Shown: positions 1 through 4,031 of the stretch, piece after piece
How positions within the stretch are numbered: position 1 is the first letter of the stretch
How the letters are laid out: every line of letters starts with the position of its first letter
Assembly (NCBI GenBank): GCA_945888535.1
Contig: CAMDAN010000093.1
Span: 1-9,009, forward strand
DNA length: 9,009 bases
Origin: Bordetella parapertussis
GTDB lineage: Bacteria > Pseudomonadota > Gammaproteobacteria > Burkholderiales > Burkholderiaceae_C
Direction of reading: 5' to 3'
The notes under the pieces: model-generated
What the model was told of the DNA's origin: nothing
What the model saw: the letters and a program-made list of their open reading frames with translations, nothing else
Database searches by the model: none
Program-made: the position numbers and the translations under genes

Positions 1-145
1 CAAAGAGATGGTGATGCCAGGAGACAACGTATCGATCACTGTGAAGTTGATCAACCCCATTGCGATGGAAGAAGGCTTGCGCTTTGCCATTCGCGAAGGT
101 GGCCGTACCGTTGGTGCGGGCGTGGTTGCGAAAATTATTGCGTAA
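1..145 (+). CDS. tuf: Elongation factor Tu, C-terminal fragment (5' end outside window)
   Basis: The first in-frame codon is at 2-4 and the stop TAA is at 143-145, giving the last 47 residues. They include the ends of EF-Tu beta-barrel domain 3: a stretch reading [20 protein letters not shown], then a segment with [15 protein letters not shown], and the C-terminus KIIA. This is the classic end of bacterial EF-Tu, the GTPase that delivers aminoacyl-tRNA to the ribosomal A site. Full-length family members are about 396 aa, so roughly 350 residues lie upstream of the window. Only 15 bp separate the stop from tRNA-Trp, with no terminator between them, so tuf and the tRNA are probably co-transcribed and the tRNA released by processing. 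The position beside secE-nusG matches the tuf copy next to secE in other proteobacteria. I cannot tell whether the genome has a second tuf. Confidence 0.97.
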
Positions 146-160
146 TCAAAAAGAAGTTAA

Positions 161-236
161 AGGGGTATAGCTCAATTGGCAGAGCGTCGGTCTCCAAAAC
201 CGAAGGTTGTAGGTTCGATTCCTACTGCCCCTGCCA
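161..236 (+). tRNA. trnW: tRNA-Trp (anticodon CCA)
   Basis: A complete 76-nt cloverleaf can be folded by eye. The acceptor stem AGGGGTA (161-167) pairs with TGCCCCT (226-232), with one G-U pair. The anticodon stem TCGGT/ACCGA (187-191/199-203) encloses the loop CTCCAAA, with anticodon CCA at 194-196, reading UGG (Trp). The T arm has GTAGG/CCTAC around TTCGATT. The discriminator base is G233, as in bacterial tRNA-Trp, and the 3' CCA is encoded at 234-236. It lies between tuf and secE. With no promoter or terminator in the 15 bp from tuf, it is probably matured from a tuf-tRNA transcript. Confidence 0.98.
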
Positions 237-264
237 CCCGGCTGACTTAACGAGGTGGTTTTAG

Positions 265-287
265 AGCCCGCTAGGCTGTAGCGGGCT
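265..287 (+). terminator. Hairpin after tRNA-Trp, possible weak terminator or processing signal
   Basis: AGCCCGCTA (265-273) and TAGCGGGCT (279-287) form a perfect 9-bp GC-rich stem with a 5-nt loop, 28 nt after the tRNA CCA end. The sequence after it (TTCAGCGTCTT) is only moderately T-rich and lacks a run of Ts, so full intrinsic termination is doubtful. It could partly terminate tuf-tRNA transcription or block 3' exonucleases during tRNA maturation. The hairpin is directly visible; its role is inferred. Confidence 0.55.
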
Positions 288-288
288 T

Positions 289-307
289 CAGCGTCTTAAG
301 GATGCTG
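289..307 (+). other. Second adjacent hairpin in the tRNA-Trp/secE spacer
   Basis: CAGCGTC (289-295) pairs with GATGCTG (301-307), with one G-U pair and a 5-nt loop TTAAG, starting one base after the preceding hairpin. An A-rich run follows (from 308), so on the + strand it is not an intrinsic terminator; read on the - strand it would be preceded by Ts. The tandem hairpins are seen directly and no function is assigned. Confidence 0.4.
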
Positions 308-359
308 AAAAAAGAGATGTAGTAAAGAGTTTTAGTAATAACGCGAAATAGATCGAAAC

Positions 360-743
360 ATGGCAACAACAAACGTTCAAACCGTCAACACAGGGGCAGA
401 CAAAGCCAAGCTCGCCGCTGCCGCGCTGTTGGTTGTGGGCGCTTTTGCGTCGTTCTTCCTTTTGGCAGCTCAGGGTGCCTTGTTGCAGTGGTTAGGTTTT
501 ATCGTTGGTTTGGTATTGGCAGCAGTCGTTTTTTTAGTGTCGGAGTCGGGCAAGCAGTTAACTGCGTTTGGCCGCGATGCGTGGCGCGAAGTGAAAAAGG
601 TGGTTTGGCCAACGCGCAAAGAGGCGACCCAAATCACAGCGTATGTGTTCGGTTTTGTGTTTGTGATGGCGCTGTTTTTGTGGCTCACTGACAAAGCGCT
701 TGAATGGTTTTTTTACGATCTGATTCTGGGCTGGAAAAAATAA
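360..743 (+). CDS. secE: Preprotein translocase subunit SecE
   Basis: A 127-aa protein, the same length as E. coli SecE. SecE is the small essential subunit that clamps SecY in the SecYEG inner-membrane channel used for protein export and membrane insertion. Three hydrophobic segments are visible at about residues 17-37, 42-61 and 93-115, the three-helix topology of enterobacterial-type SecE. Between helices 2 and 3 is the family signature [15 protein letters not shown] (residues 75-89), the cytoplasmic amphipathic helix and hinge that contact SecY. The ATG at 360 gives the expected N-terminus. No clear Shine-Dalgarno sequence precedes it (the upstream stretch is GAAATAGATCGAAAC), which is unusual against its neighbours. 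The stop TAA (741-743) shares its last A with the nusG start, so the two are translationally linked. No convincing -10/-35 pair was found in 237-359, so the promoter may lie upstream or be too divergent to see. Confidence 0.97.
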   Translation: MATTNVQTVNTGADKAKLAAAALLVVGAFASFFLLAAQGALLQWLGFIVGLVLAAVVFLVSESGKQLTAFGRDAWREVKKVVWPTRKEATQITAYVFGFVFVMALFLWLTDKALEWFFYDLILGWKK

Positions 744-1330
744 TGACGGATGAAGTTCAAACCCCAGCGGTCGACATGTTGGCCGCGCCTGCAAACCCTG
801 ATCTGCGCTGGTACGTGGTGCATGCCTATTCGGGCATGGAAAAGGCTGTCGAGCGCAACATCATTGAGCGAATCAACCGCGCAGGTATGCAGGACAAATT
901 TGGCCGCATCTTGGTTCCAATGGAAGAAGTGGTCGAAGTCAAGAACGGCCAGAAAAAAACCACTGAGCGGAAGTTTTTCCCAGGGTATGTTTTGGTTGAG
1001 ATGGTGATGGGCGATGACACTTGGCATTTGGTCAAGCACACCAATAAAGTGACAGGTTTTGTGGGCGGCGCGAAAAATCGTCCTGCTCCGATCTCTGATG
1101 CAGAAGTGTCCAAGATCGTGAACCAAATGCAAGAAGGCACCGAGAAGCCTCGCCACAAGGTGGAGTTCATGGTGGGCGAGTTCATTCGCGTCAAAGATGG
1201 CCCATTCACTGACTTCAACGGCTCAGTAGAAGATGTGAATTACGACAAGAGCAAAGTACGTGTTTCTGTCACGATTTTTGGGCGTTCAACGCCTGTTGAA
1301 TTAGAGTTTTCTCAGATCGAGAAGACCTAA
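743..1330 (+). CDS. nusG: Transcription elongation/termination factor NusG
   Basis: A 195-aa NusG. The NGN domain (about residues 22-115) carries [18 protein letters not shown] and the [12 protein letters not shown] core that binds the RNA polymerase clamp. The C-terminal KOW domain (about 143-195) carries [16 protein letters not shown] and the family signature around [12 protein letters not shown]. NusG suppresses pausing, and its KOW domain binds either Rho or ribosomal protein S10 (NusE). The start is ATG 743, overlapping the secE stop by one base (TAATG). An in-frame ATG at 704 would add 13 residues ([13 protein letters not shown]) encoded inside secE and absent from the family, so it was not used. 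The N-terminus is about 14 residues longer than E. coli NusG (181 aa), with a loose acidic leader before the NGN domain. No strong ribosome-binding site is seen; coupling to secE translation is the likely route. The gene also ends upstream of polymerase genes whose products it binds. Confidence 0.97.
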   Translation: MTDEVQTPAVDMLAAPANPDLRWYVVHAYSGMEKAVERNIIERINRAGMQDKFGRILVPMEEVVEVKNGQKKTTERKFFPGYVLVEMVMGDDTWHLVKHTNKVTGFVGGAKNRPAPISDAEVSKIVNQMQEGTEKPRHKVEFMVGEFIRVKDGPFTDFNGSVEDVNYDKSKVRVSVTIFGRSTPVELEFSQIEKT

Positions 1331-1361
1331 GGTTTTTCGTGCGCCTTGTGCGCGCAAACAG

Positions 1362-1386
1362 TTCACGTTTTCCGACGCAACGTGAA
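1362..1386 (+). other. Hairpin at start of nusG-rplK spacer
   Basis: TTCACGTT (1362-1369) and AACGTGAA (1379-1386) form a perfect 8-bp stem with a 9-nt loop, about 30 nt after the nusG stop. A smaller stem TGCGC/GCGCA (1340-1344/1352-1356) lies just before it. No T-run follows, so it does not look like an intrinsic terminator. It may stabilise or mark processing of the message between nusG and rplK. No E. coli-like sigma70 promoter for rplK could be recognised here. Confidence 0.4.
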
Positions 1387-1441
1387 TGGTGGCCTCGAGT
1401 CGTTAACCCCGGGGAGCCGCGGGCCAAGTTGTTTGGCACCA
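1387..1441 (+). promoter_or_regulatory. Candidate L1 autoregulatory operator in the rplK leader
   Basis: In E. coli, free ribosomal protein L1 represses the rplK-rplA message by binding a leader structure that resembles its 23S rRNA site. Here TGGTGgCC (1387-1394) can pair with GGCACCA (1435-1441), leaving one bulged G, and encloses GGAGCCG (1413-1419). From memory, GGAGCCG also occurs in the L1-binding region of E. coli 23S rRNA (helices 76-78). A competing small hairpin GCCAA/TTGGC (1423-1427/1433-1437) overlaps the 3' strand. The element ends about 16 nt before the rplK Shine-Dalgarno. The pairings are visible; the L1 assignment is inferred from position and the shared 7-mer, and no covariance was tested. 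Confidence 0.45.
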
Positions 1442-1468
1442 AAGCGTTATTACCCGTAAGGAGAAATC

Positions 1469-1900
1469 ATGGCGAAGAAAATCGTTGGTTTCATCAAGCT
1501 GCAAGTGCCAGCTGGTAAAGCCAATCCATCCCCCCCTATTGGCCCCGCTTTGGGCCAACGCGGCTTGAACATCATGGAGTTCTGCAAAGCGTTTAACGCA
1601 CAGACGCAAGGTGTCGAGCCAGGTCTGCCTTTGCCAGTGGTGATCACTGCATTTGCAGACAAGAGTTTTACTTTCATCATCAAAACGCCGCCTGCGTCGA
1701 TTTTGATTAAAAAGGCTATCAAGCTGGACAAAGGCTCACCTCGTCCACACAGCGACAAGGTTGGCAAGATCACCCGCGCTCAGTTGGAAGAAATTGCTAA
1801 AACCAAGATGAAAGATATGACAGCCGCTGATTTGGACGCTGCAGTTCGTACCATTGCTGGTTCTGCTCGCTCCATGGGCGTGAATGTGGAGGGCGTATAA
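1469..1900 (+). CDS. rplK: 50S ribosomal protein L11
   Basis: A 143-aa L11 (E. coli 142 aa). The N-terminal domain (about residues 1-70) carries the conserved proline-rich segment [20 protein letters not shown] (residues 22-41), where thiostrepton and RelA/stringent-response effects map in other bacteria. The C-terminal domain (about 75-143) binds the GTPase-associated region of 23S rRNA and ends in the family signature region [14 protein letters not shown] (127-140). L11 sits at the base of the L10-L12 stalk. The start ATG 1469 has a strong ribosome-binding site, TAAGGAG (1457-1463), five bases upstream. It is followed directly by rplA with no spacer, so the two are one translational unit, probably controlled together by L1 at the leader. 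Confidence 0.98.
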   Translation: MAKKIVGFIKLQVPAGKANPSPPIGPALGQRGLNIMEFCKAFNAQTQGVEPGLPLPVVITAFADKSFTFIIKTPPASILIKKAIKLDKGSPRPHSDKVGKITRAQLEEIAKTKMKDMTAADLDAAVRTIAGSARSMGVNVEGV

Positions 1901-2596
1901 ATGACCAAACTCACTAAAAACCAAAAAGCCCAACAAGGCAAAATTGTTGCCACCAAGTTGTACCCCTTAGCGGATGCCTTGGTCTTGGTCAAAGAATTTG
2001 CTAAGGCTAAATTCGATGAATCTATCGACGTGGCTGTTCAACTCGGTATTGACGCTAAGAAATCTGACCAAGTGGTCCGTGGCGCCGTCGTGTTGCCAAA
2101 CGGAACCGGTAAGACAACCCGCGTAGCTGTGTTTGCCCAAGGCGCTAAAGCCGACGAAGCACGCGCTGCTGGTGCTGACATTGTTGGTATGGATGATTTG
2201 GCTGCCATGGTCAAGGCCGGTGACATGCCCTTTGATATCGTGATCGCCGCACCTGATGCGATGCGTATCGTCGGTACTTTGGGTCAAATTTTGGGCCCTC
2301 GCGGTTTGATGCCAAACCCAAAGGTAGGCACTGTGACCCCAGATGTGGCAACCGCAGTGAAGAACGCCAAGGCCGGTCAAGTTCAATTCCGTGTTGACAA
2401 GGCCGGTATTGTTCATTCGACCATTGGCCGCCGTTCATTTGATTCAGCCCACTTGCAAGGCAACTTGGCTGCATTGATCGAAGCGTTGAATAAATCTAAG
2501 CCTGCTTCTAGCAAAGGTGTTTACCTTCGCAAAGTAGCGGTGTCTTCGACCATGGGTGTCGGCGTGCGTGTGGATTTGCAATCCATCGCAGCGTAA
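1901..2596 (+). CDS. rplA: 50S ribosomal protein L1
   Basis: A 231-aa L1 (E. coli 234 aa). L1 forms the mobile stalk that moves deacylated tRNA out of the E site, and in other proteobacteria it is the repressor of its own rplK-rplA operon. The most conserved family segment is present at about residues 125-146 ([20 protein letters not shown]), and the two-domain pattern is complete, with domain I formed by the two ends (GVRVD near the C-terminus) and the inserted domain II in the middle ([12 protein letters not shown]). The ATG at 1901 directly follows the rplK stop (1898-1900). A Shine-Dalgarno GGAGGG (1888-1893) lies inside the last rplK codons, seven bases upstream. Abutting genes with an internal ribosome-binding site fit translational coupling to rplK. 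Confidence 0.98.
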   Translation: MTKLTKNQKAQQGKIVATKLYPLADALVLVKEFAKAKFDESIDVAVQLGIDAKKSDQVVRGAVVLPNGTGKTTRVAVFAQGAKADEARAAGADIVGMDDLAAMVKAGDMPFDIVIAAPDAMRIVGTLGQILGPRGLMPNPKVGTVTPDVATAVKNAKAGQVQFRVDKAGIVHSTIGRRSFDSAHLQGNLAALIEALNKSKPASSKGVYLRKVAVSSTMGVGVRVDLQSIAA

Positions 2597-2836
2597 TCGT
2601 TAGATAGCAAATTTGGGCAAATCGAAAGAAATGCCCGATGTGGTGGGCCGGTAAAACCGCTTTGGTTTTATTGGGCCATCCAAGACCGTTGGTGTGTGGC
2701 TTGACTGCACTTAATCAGTGAAAACCAACGCAGATGGCGATCCCGCTGCAGATGGATACCAATCCTTCCACAGTTGATCGCTGCAATATGGAGCGTGCGC
2801 AACGCAAGTTGCAAAGCGCATTTAAAGGAGTAGACC
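2597..2836 (+). promoter_or_regulatory. Structured leader of rplJ, probable L10-L12 autoregulatory region
   Basis: This 240-nt spacer has no plausible gene. Successive inverted repeats are visible: GGGCA/TGCCC (2615-2619/2632-2636); TAAAACC/GGTTTTA (2652-2658/2664-2670), extendable outward through GGCC/GGCC to about 2642-2680; CGTTGGT/ACCAACG (2687-2693/2724-2730) enclosing ACTG/CAGT (2704-2707/2716-2719); and a bulged hairpin at 2795-2819 (listed separately). An 8-bp direct repeat GCAGATGG occurs at 2730-2737 and 2748-2755. In E. coli the equivalent leader binds the L10-(L12) complex, which represses rplJL translation. Position and structure support the same role, but I did not recognise a specific L10-binding consensus. 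No convincing promoter was found. Confidence 0.6.
2795..2819 (+). promoter_or_regulatory. Bulged hairpin immediately upstream of the rplJ ribosome-binding site
   Basis: GCAAC (2799-2803) and GTTGC (2808-2812) form a 5-bp stem capped by a GCAA loop. Below it a 3-nt bulge AAA (2813-2815) is followed by a second short stem (2795-2798 with 2816-2819, one G-U pair). The base of the stem ends four nucleotides before the Shine-Dalgarno AAAGGAG (2824-2830). Its location suits translational control of rplJ. Stem - 3-nt bulge - stem is reminiscent of a kink-turn, but the tandem G-A pairs of a true kink-turn are not seen. Confidence 0.5.
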
Positions 2837-3364
2837 TTGAGTCTTAATCGCAGTGAGAAAGAAGCGGTCATACAGGATGTGACCAGCCTCGCCGCAAAAG
2901 CTCAAACGCTCGTGATCGCGGAATACCGTGGCATCACGGTCGCTGACATGACCAAACTGCGTGCAAATGCTCGCAGCAGTGGCGTGACCCTAAGTGTGTT
3001 GAAAAACACCTTGGCTCGCCGTGCTGTTGCAGGTAGCGCGTTTGAAGTTGTCTCTGACCTGATGACCGGACCGCTCATCTATAGCTTTTCCCAAGACGCA
3101 GTAGCTGCCGCGAAAGTGGTGTCTGAATTCGCGAAAACCAATGACAAGTTGGTGATTCGCGCTGGTGCGTACGGCGGCAAAGCTTTAGACGTAAACGGCG
3201 TAAAGCAATTGGCAAGCATCCCTTCCAAAGAAGTGTTGTTGGCGCAGTTGTTGGGCTTGATGCAATCCCCCATTTCGCGTACAGCCCGTGTGCTGGCCGC
3301 TTTGGCGGAACAGCGTGGCGCGGGGGCAGCAGTTGCAGAACCCGCCGAGGCAGTGGCGGCTTAA
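2837..3364 (+). CDS. rplJ: 50S ribosomal protein L10 (TTG start)
   Basis: A 175-aa L10 (E. coli 165 aa). L10 anchors the L7/L12 dimers to the ribosome as the stalk base and, with L12, represses its own operon in E. coli. The N-terminal rRNA-binding domain shows the typical [15 protein letters not shown] start, [14 protein letters not shown] (29-42) and [10 protein letters not shown] (55-64). The C-terminal helix that carries L12 dimers follows [16 protein letters not shown] (128-142), and the extra length is an Ala-rich tail. The start is TTG at 2837: it is the only in-frame start that keeps the conserved N-terminus, and AAAGGAG (2824-2830) lies six bases upstream. A rare start codon with a strong Shine-Dalgarno and a long structured leader suggests translation here is deliberately limited. 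43 bp separate it from rplL. Confidence 0.97.
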   Translation: MSLNRSEKEAVIQDVTSLAAKAQTLVIAEYRGITVADMTKLRANARSSGVTLSVLKNTLARRAVAGSAFEVVSDLMTGPLIYSFSQDAVAAAKVVSEFAKTNDKLVIRAGAYGGKALDVNGVKQLASIPSKEVLLAQLLGLMQSPISRTARVLAALAEQRGAGAAVAEPAEAVAA

Positions 3365-3407
3365 GCCTCTTCTGTTTAGTAGTAATCAATATTGTTAGGA
3401 AATAAAA

Positions 3408-3785
3408 ATGGCATTCGATAAAGACGCATTTTTGACCACGCTCGATAGCATGACGGTCATGGAACTCAACGACTTGGTGAAAGCCATCGAAGAGAAATTT
3501 GGTGTAAGCGCAGCAGCGATGTCGGCTCCAGCCGCAGGCGGTGGCGGCGGCGGTGCAGCAGCAGCTGAAGAGAAAACTGAATTCAACGTGATGTTGATGG
3601 AAGCTGGCGCTAATAAAGTGTCCGTCATTAAAGCGGTTCGCGAAATCACCGGTCTGGGCCTCAAAGAAGCCAAAGACTTGGTTGACGGAGCACCTAAGGC
3701 AGTTAAAGAAGGCGTCTCTAAAGCAGATGCTGAGACTGCTAAGAAGAAGCTTGAAGAAGCGGGCGCTAAGGTCGAACTCAAATAA
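3408..3785 (+). CDS. rplL: 50S ribosomal protein L7/L12
   Basis: A 125-aa L7/L12 (E. coli about 120 aa), the multi-copy stalk protein that recruits and activates EF-Tu, EF-G, IF2 and RF3. The N-terminal dimerisation domain covers residues 1 to about 34 ([20 protein letters not shown]). The flexible hinge, about 35-53, is Ala/Gly-rich with six consecutive glycines (44-49). The globular C-terminal domain, about 54-125, carries the factor-binding helix region [20 protein letters not shown] (69-88). ATG 3408 has AGGA (3397-3400) seven bases upstream. L12 is needed in four or more copies per ribosome, so independent strong initiation is expected. The gene is followed by an attenuator-like hairpin, consistent with keeping ribosomal protein output above polymerase output. 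Confidence 0.98.
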   Translation: MAFDKDAFLTTLDSMTVMELNDLVKAIEEKFGVSAAAMSAPAAGGGGGGAAAAEEKTEFNVMLMEAGANKVSVIKAVREITGLGLKEAKDLVDGAPKAVKEGVSKADAETAKKKLEEAGAKVELK

Positions 3786-3801
3786 TCGAGCGATTGCGAT
3801 G

Positions 3802-3833
3802 GGCTGGGTGCTCCAAAAGGGCCCCCAGCCTTT
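3802..3833 (+). terminator. rplL-rpoB attenuator-like hairpin
   Basis: GGCTGGG (3802-3808) pairs perfectly with CCCAGCC (3824-3830), continued inward past one T/C mismatch by a few pairs to a small CAAAA loop. It is followed by TTTCGTGCTTT, a short interrupted T-rich stretch. It begins 16 nt after the rplL stop. Position and form match the partial terminator between rplL and rpoB in E. coli. Another small hairpin, GTGCTT/GAGCAC (3835-3840/3845-3850), follows at once. The stem is visible; its strength is not known. Confidence 0.65.
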
Positions 3834-3853
3834 CGTGCTTTCAAGAGCACACC

Positions 3854-3879
3854 AAAAAGTGGCGTCTGCGCTACTTTTT
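3854..3879 (+). terminator. Intrinsic (rho-independent) terminator between rplL and rpoB
   Basis: AAAAAGTGGCG (3854-3864) pairs with CGCTACTTTTT (3869-3879) over 11 bp, with one G-U pair and a tetraloop TCTG. The GC-rich core is followed by five Ts on the + strand and preceded by five As, so it could also terminate on the - strand. This is the best intrinsic terminator in the window. Since no clear promoter for rpoB lies downstream, it presumably acts as a partial terminator or is read through by modified polymerase. Confidence 0.72.
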
Positions 3880-3880
3880 A

Positions 3881-3910
3881 GTGTCTTCTGACCCCGACTG
3901 CGGAAGACGC
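3881..3910 (+). other. Stem-loop downstream of the terminator, possible RNase processing site
   Basis: GTGTCTTCTG (3881-3890) pairs with CGGAAGACGC (3901-3910) over 10 bp with two G-U pairs and a 10-nt loop. In E. coli RNase III cuts in the rplL-rpoB spacer; a double-stranded element in the same place could serve that purpose here, though 10 bp is short for a full RNase III substrate unless stacked with neighbouring stems. The stem is visible and the function is inferred from position. Confidence 0.4.
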
Positions 3911-3919
3911 CTTGGTTCG

Positions 3920-3940
3920 GGTTGCGTGCAATGCGCAACC
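3920..3940 (+). other. Stem-loop in rplL-rpoB spacer
   Basis: GGTTGCG (3920-3926) and CGCAACC (3934-3940) form a perfect 7-bp stem with a 7-nt loop. There is no T-run after it, so it is not a terminator. It lies in a row of consecutive stems in this spacer; function unknown. Confidence 0.4.
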
Positions 3941-3949
3941 GTCCGCCAA

Positions 3950-3969
3950 TGATTGGTAGTGGCCAATCA
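3950..3969 (+). other. Stem-loop upstream of rpoB
   Basis: TGATTGG (3950-3956) and CCAATCA (3963-3969) form a perfect 7-bp stem with a 6-nt loop. It is the last strong inverted repeat before the rpoB ribosome-binding site (GGAG, 4023-4026). No T-run follows. As a near-palindrome it could equally be a DNA site, but no regulator family is recognised. Confidence 0.38.
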
Positions 3970-4031
3970 CCAAGAAATGAAATCAGTCGCCTAGGACCCC
4001 CAGGATTCCTCAGCCCTTGCCCGGAGATCTA

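Noticed and set aside
704..742. In-frame ATG at 704 extending NusG by 13 residues
   Set aside because: The extension is encoded wholly inside secE, has no family similarity, and ATG 743 gives the usual coupled TAATG junction.
1346..1374. TTGTGC as a -35 box for an rplK promoter
   Set aside because: No TATAAT-like hexamer at suitable spacing.
2576..2606. Possible rplJ promoter TTGCAA ... TTAGAT/TAGATA
   Set aside because: Only 4 of 6 and 3 of 6 bases match consensus, and the spacer is 18-19 bp; no better than chance.
2652..2672. TAAAACC/GGTTTTA hairpin as an rplA terminator
   Set aside because: Only two GC pairs in the core stem and the following bases are TTGGGCC, not a T-run; it is better read as part of the rplJ leader.
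2701..2729. TTGACT as a -35 box upstream of rplJ
   Set aside because: The -35 is good, but the hexamer at 17-bp spacing is ACCAAC, with no -10 character.
3075..3938. 287-aa open frame on the - strand across rplJ, rplL and the terminator region
   Set aside because: It mirrors two certain ribosomal genes and a structured spacer, has low-complexity composition and no recognisable domain.
4017..4031. In-frame TTG extending RpoB by MPGDL
   Set aside because: It would place the Shine-Dalgarno GGAG inside the gene; ATG 4032 gives the conserved [13 protein letters not shown] start.
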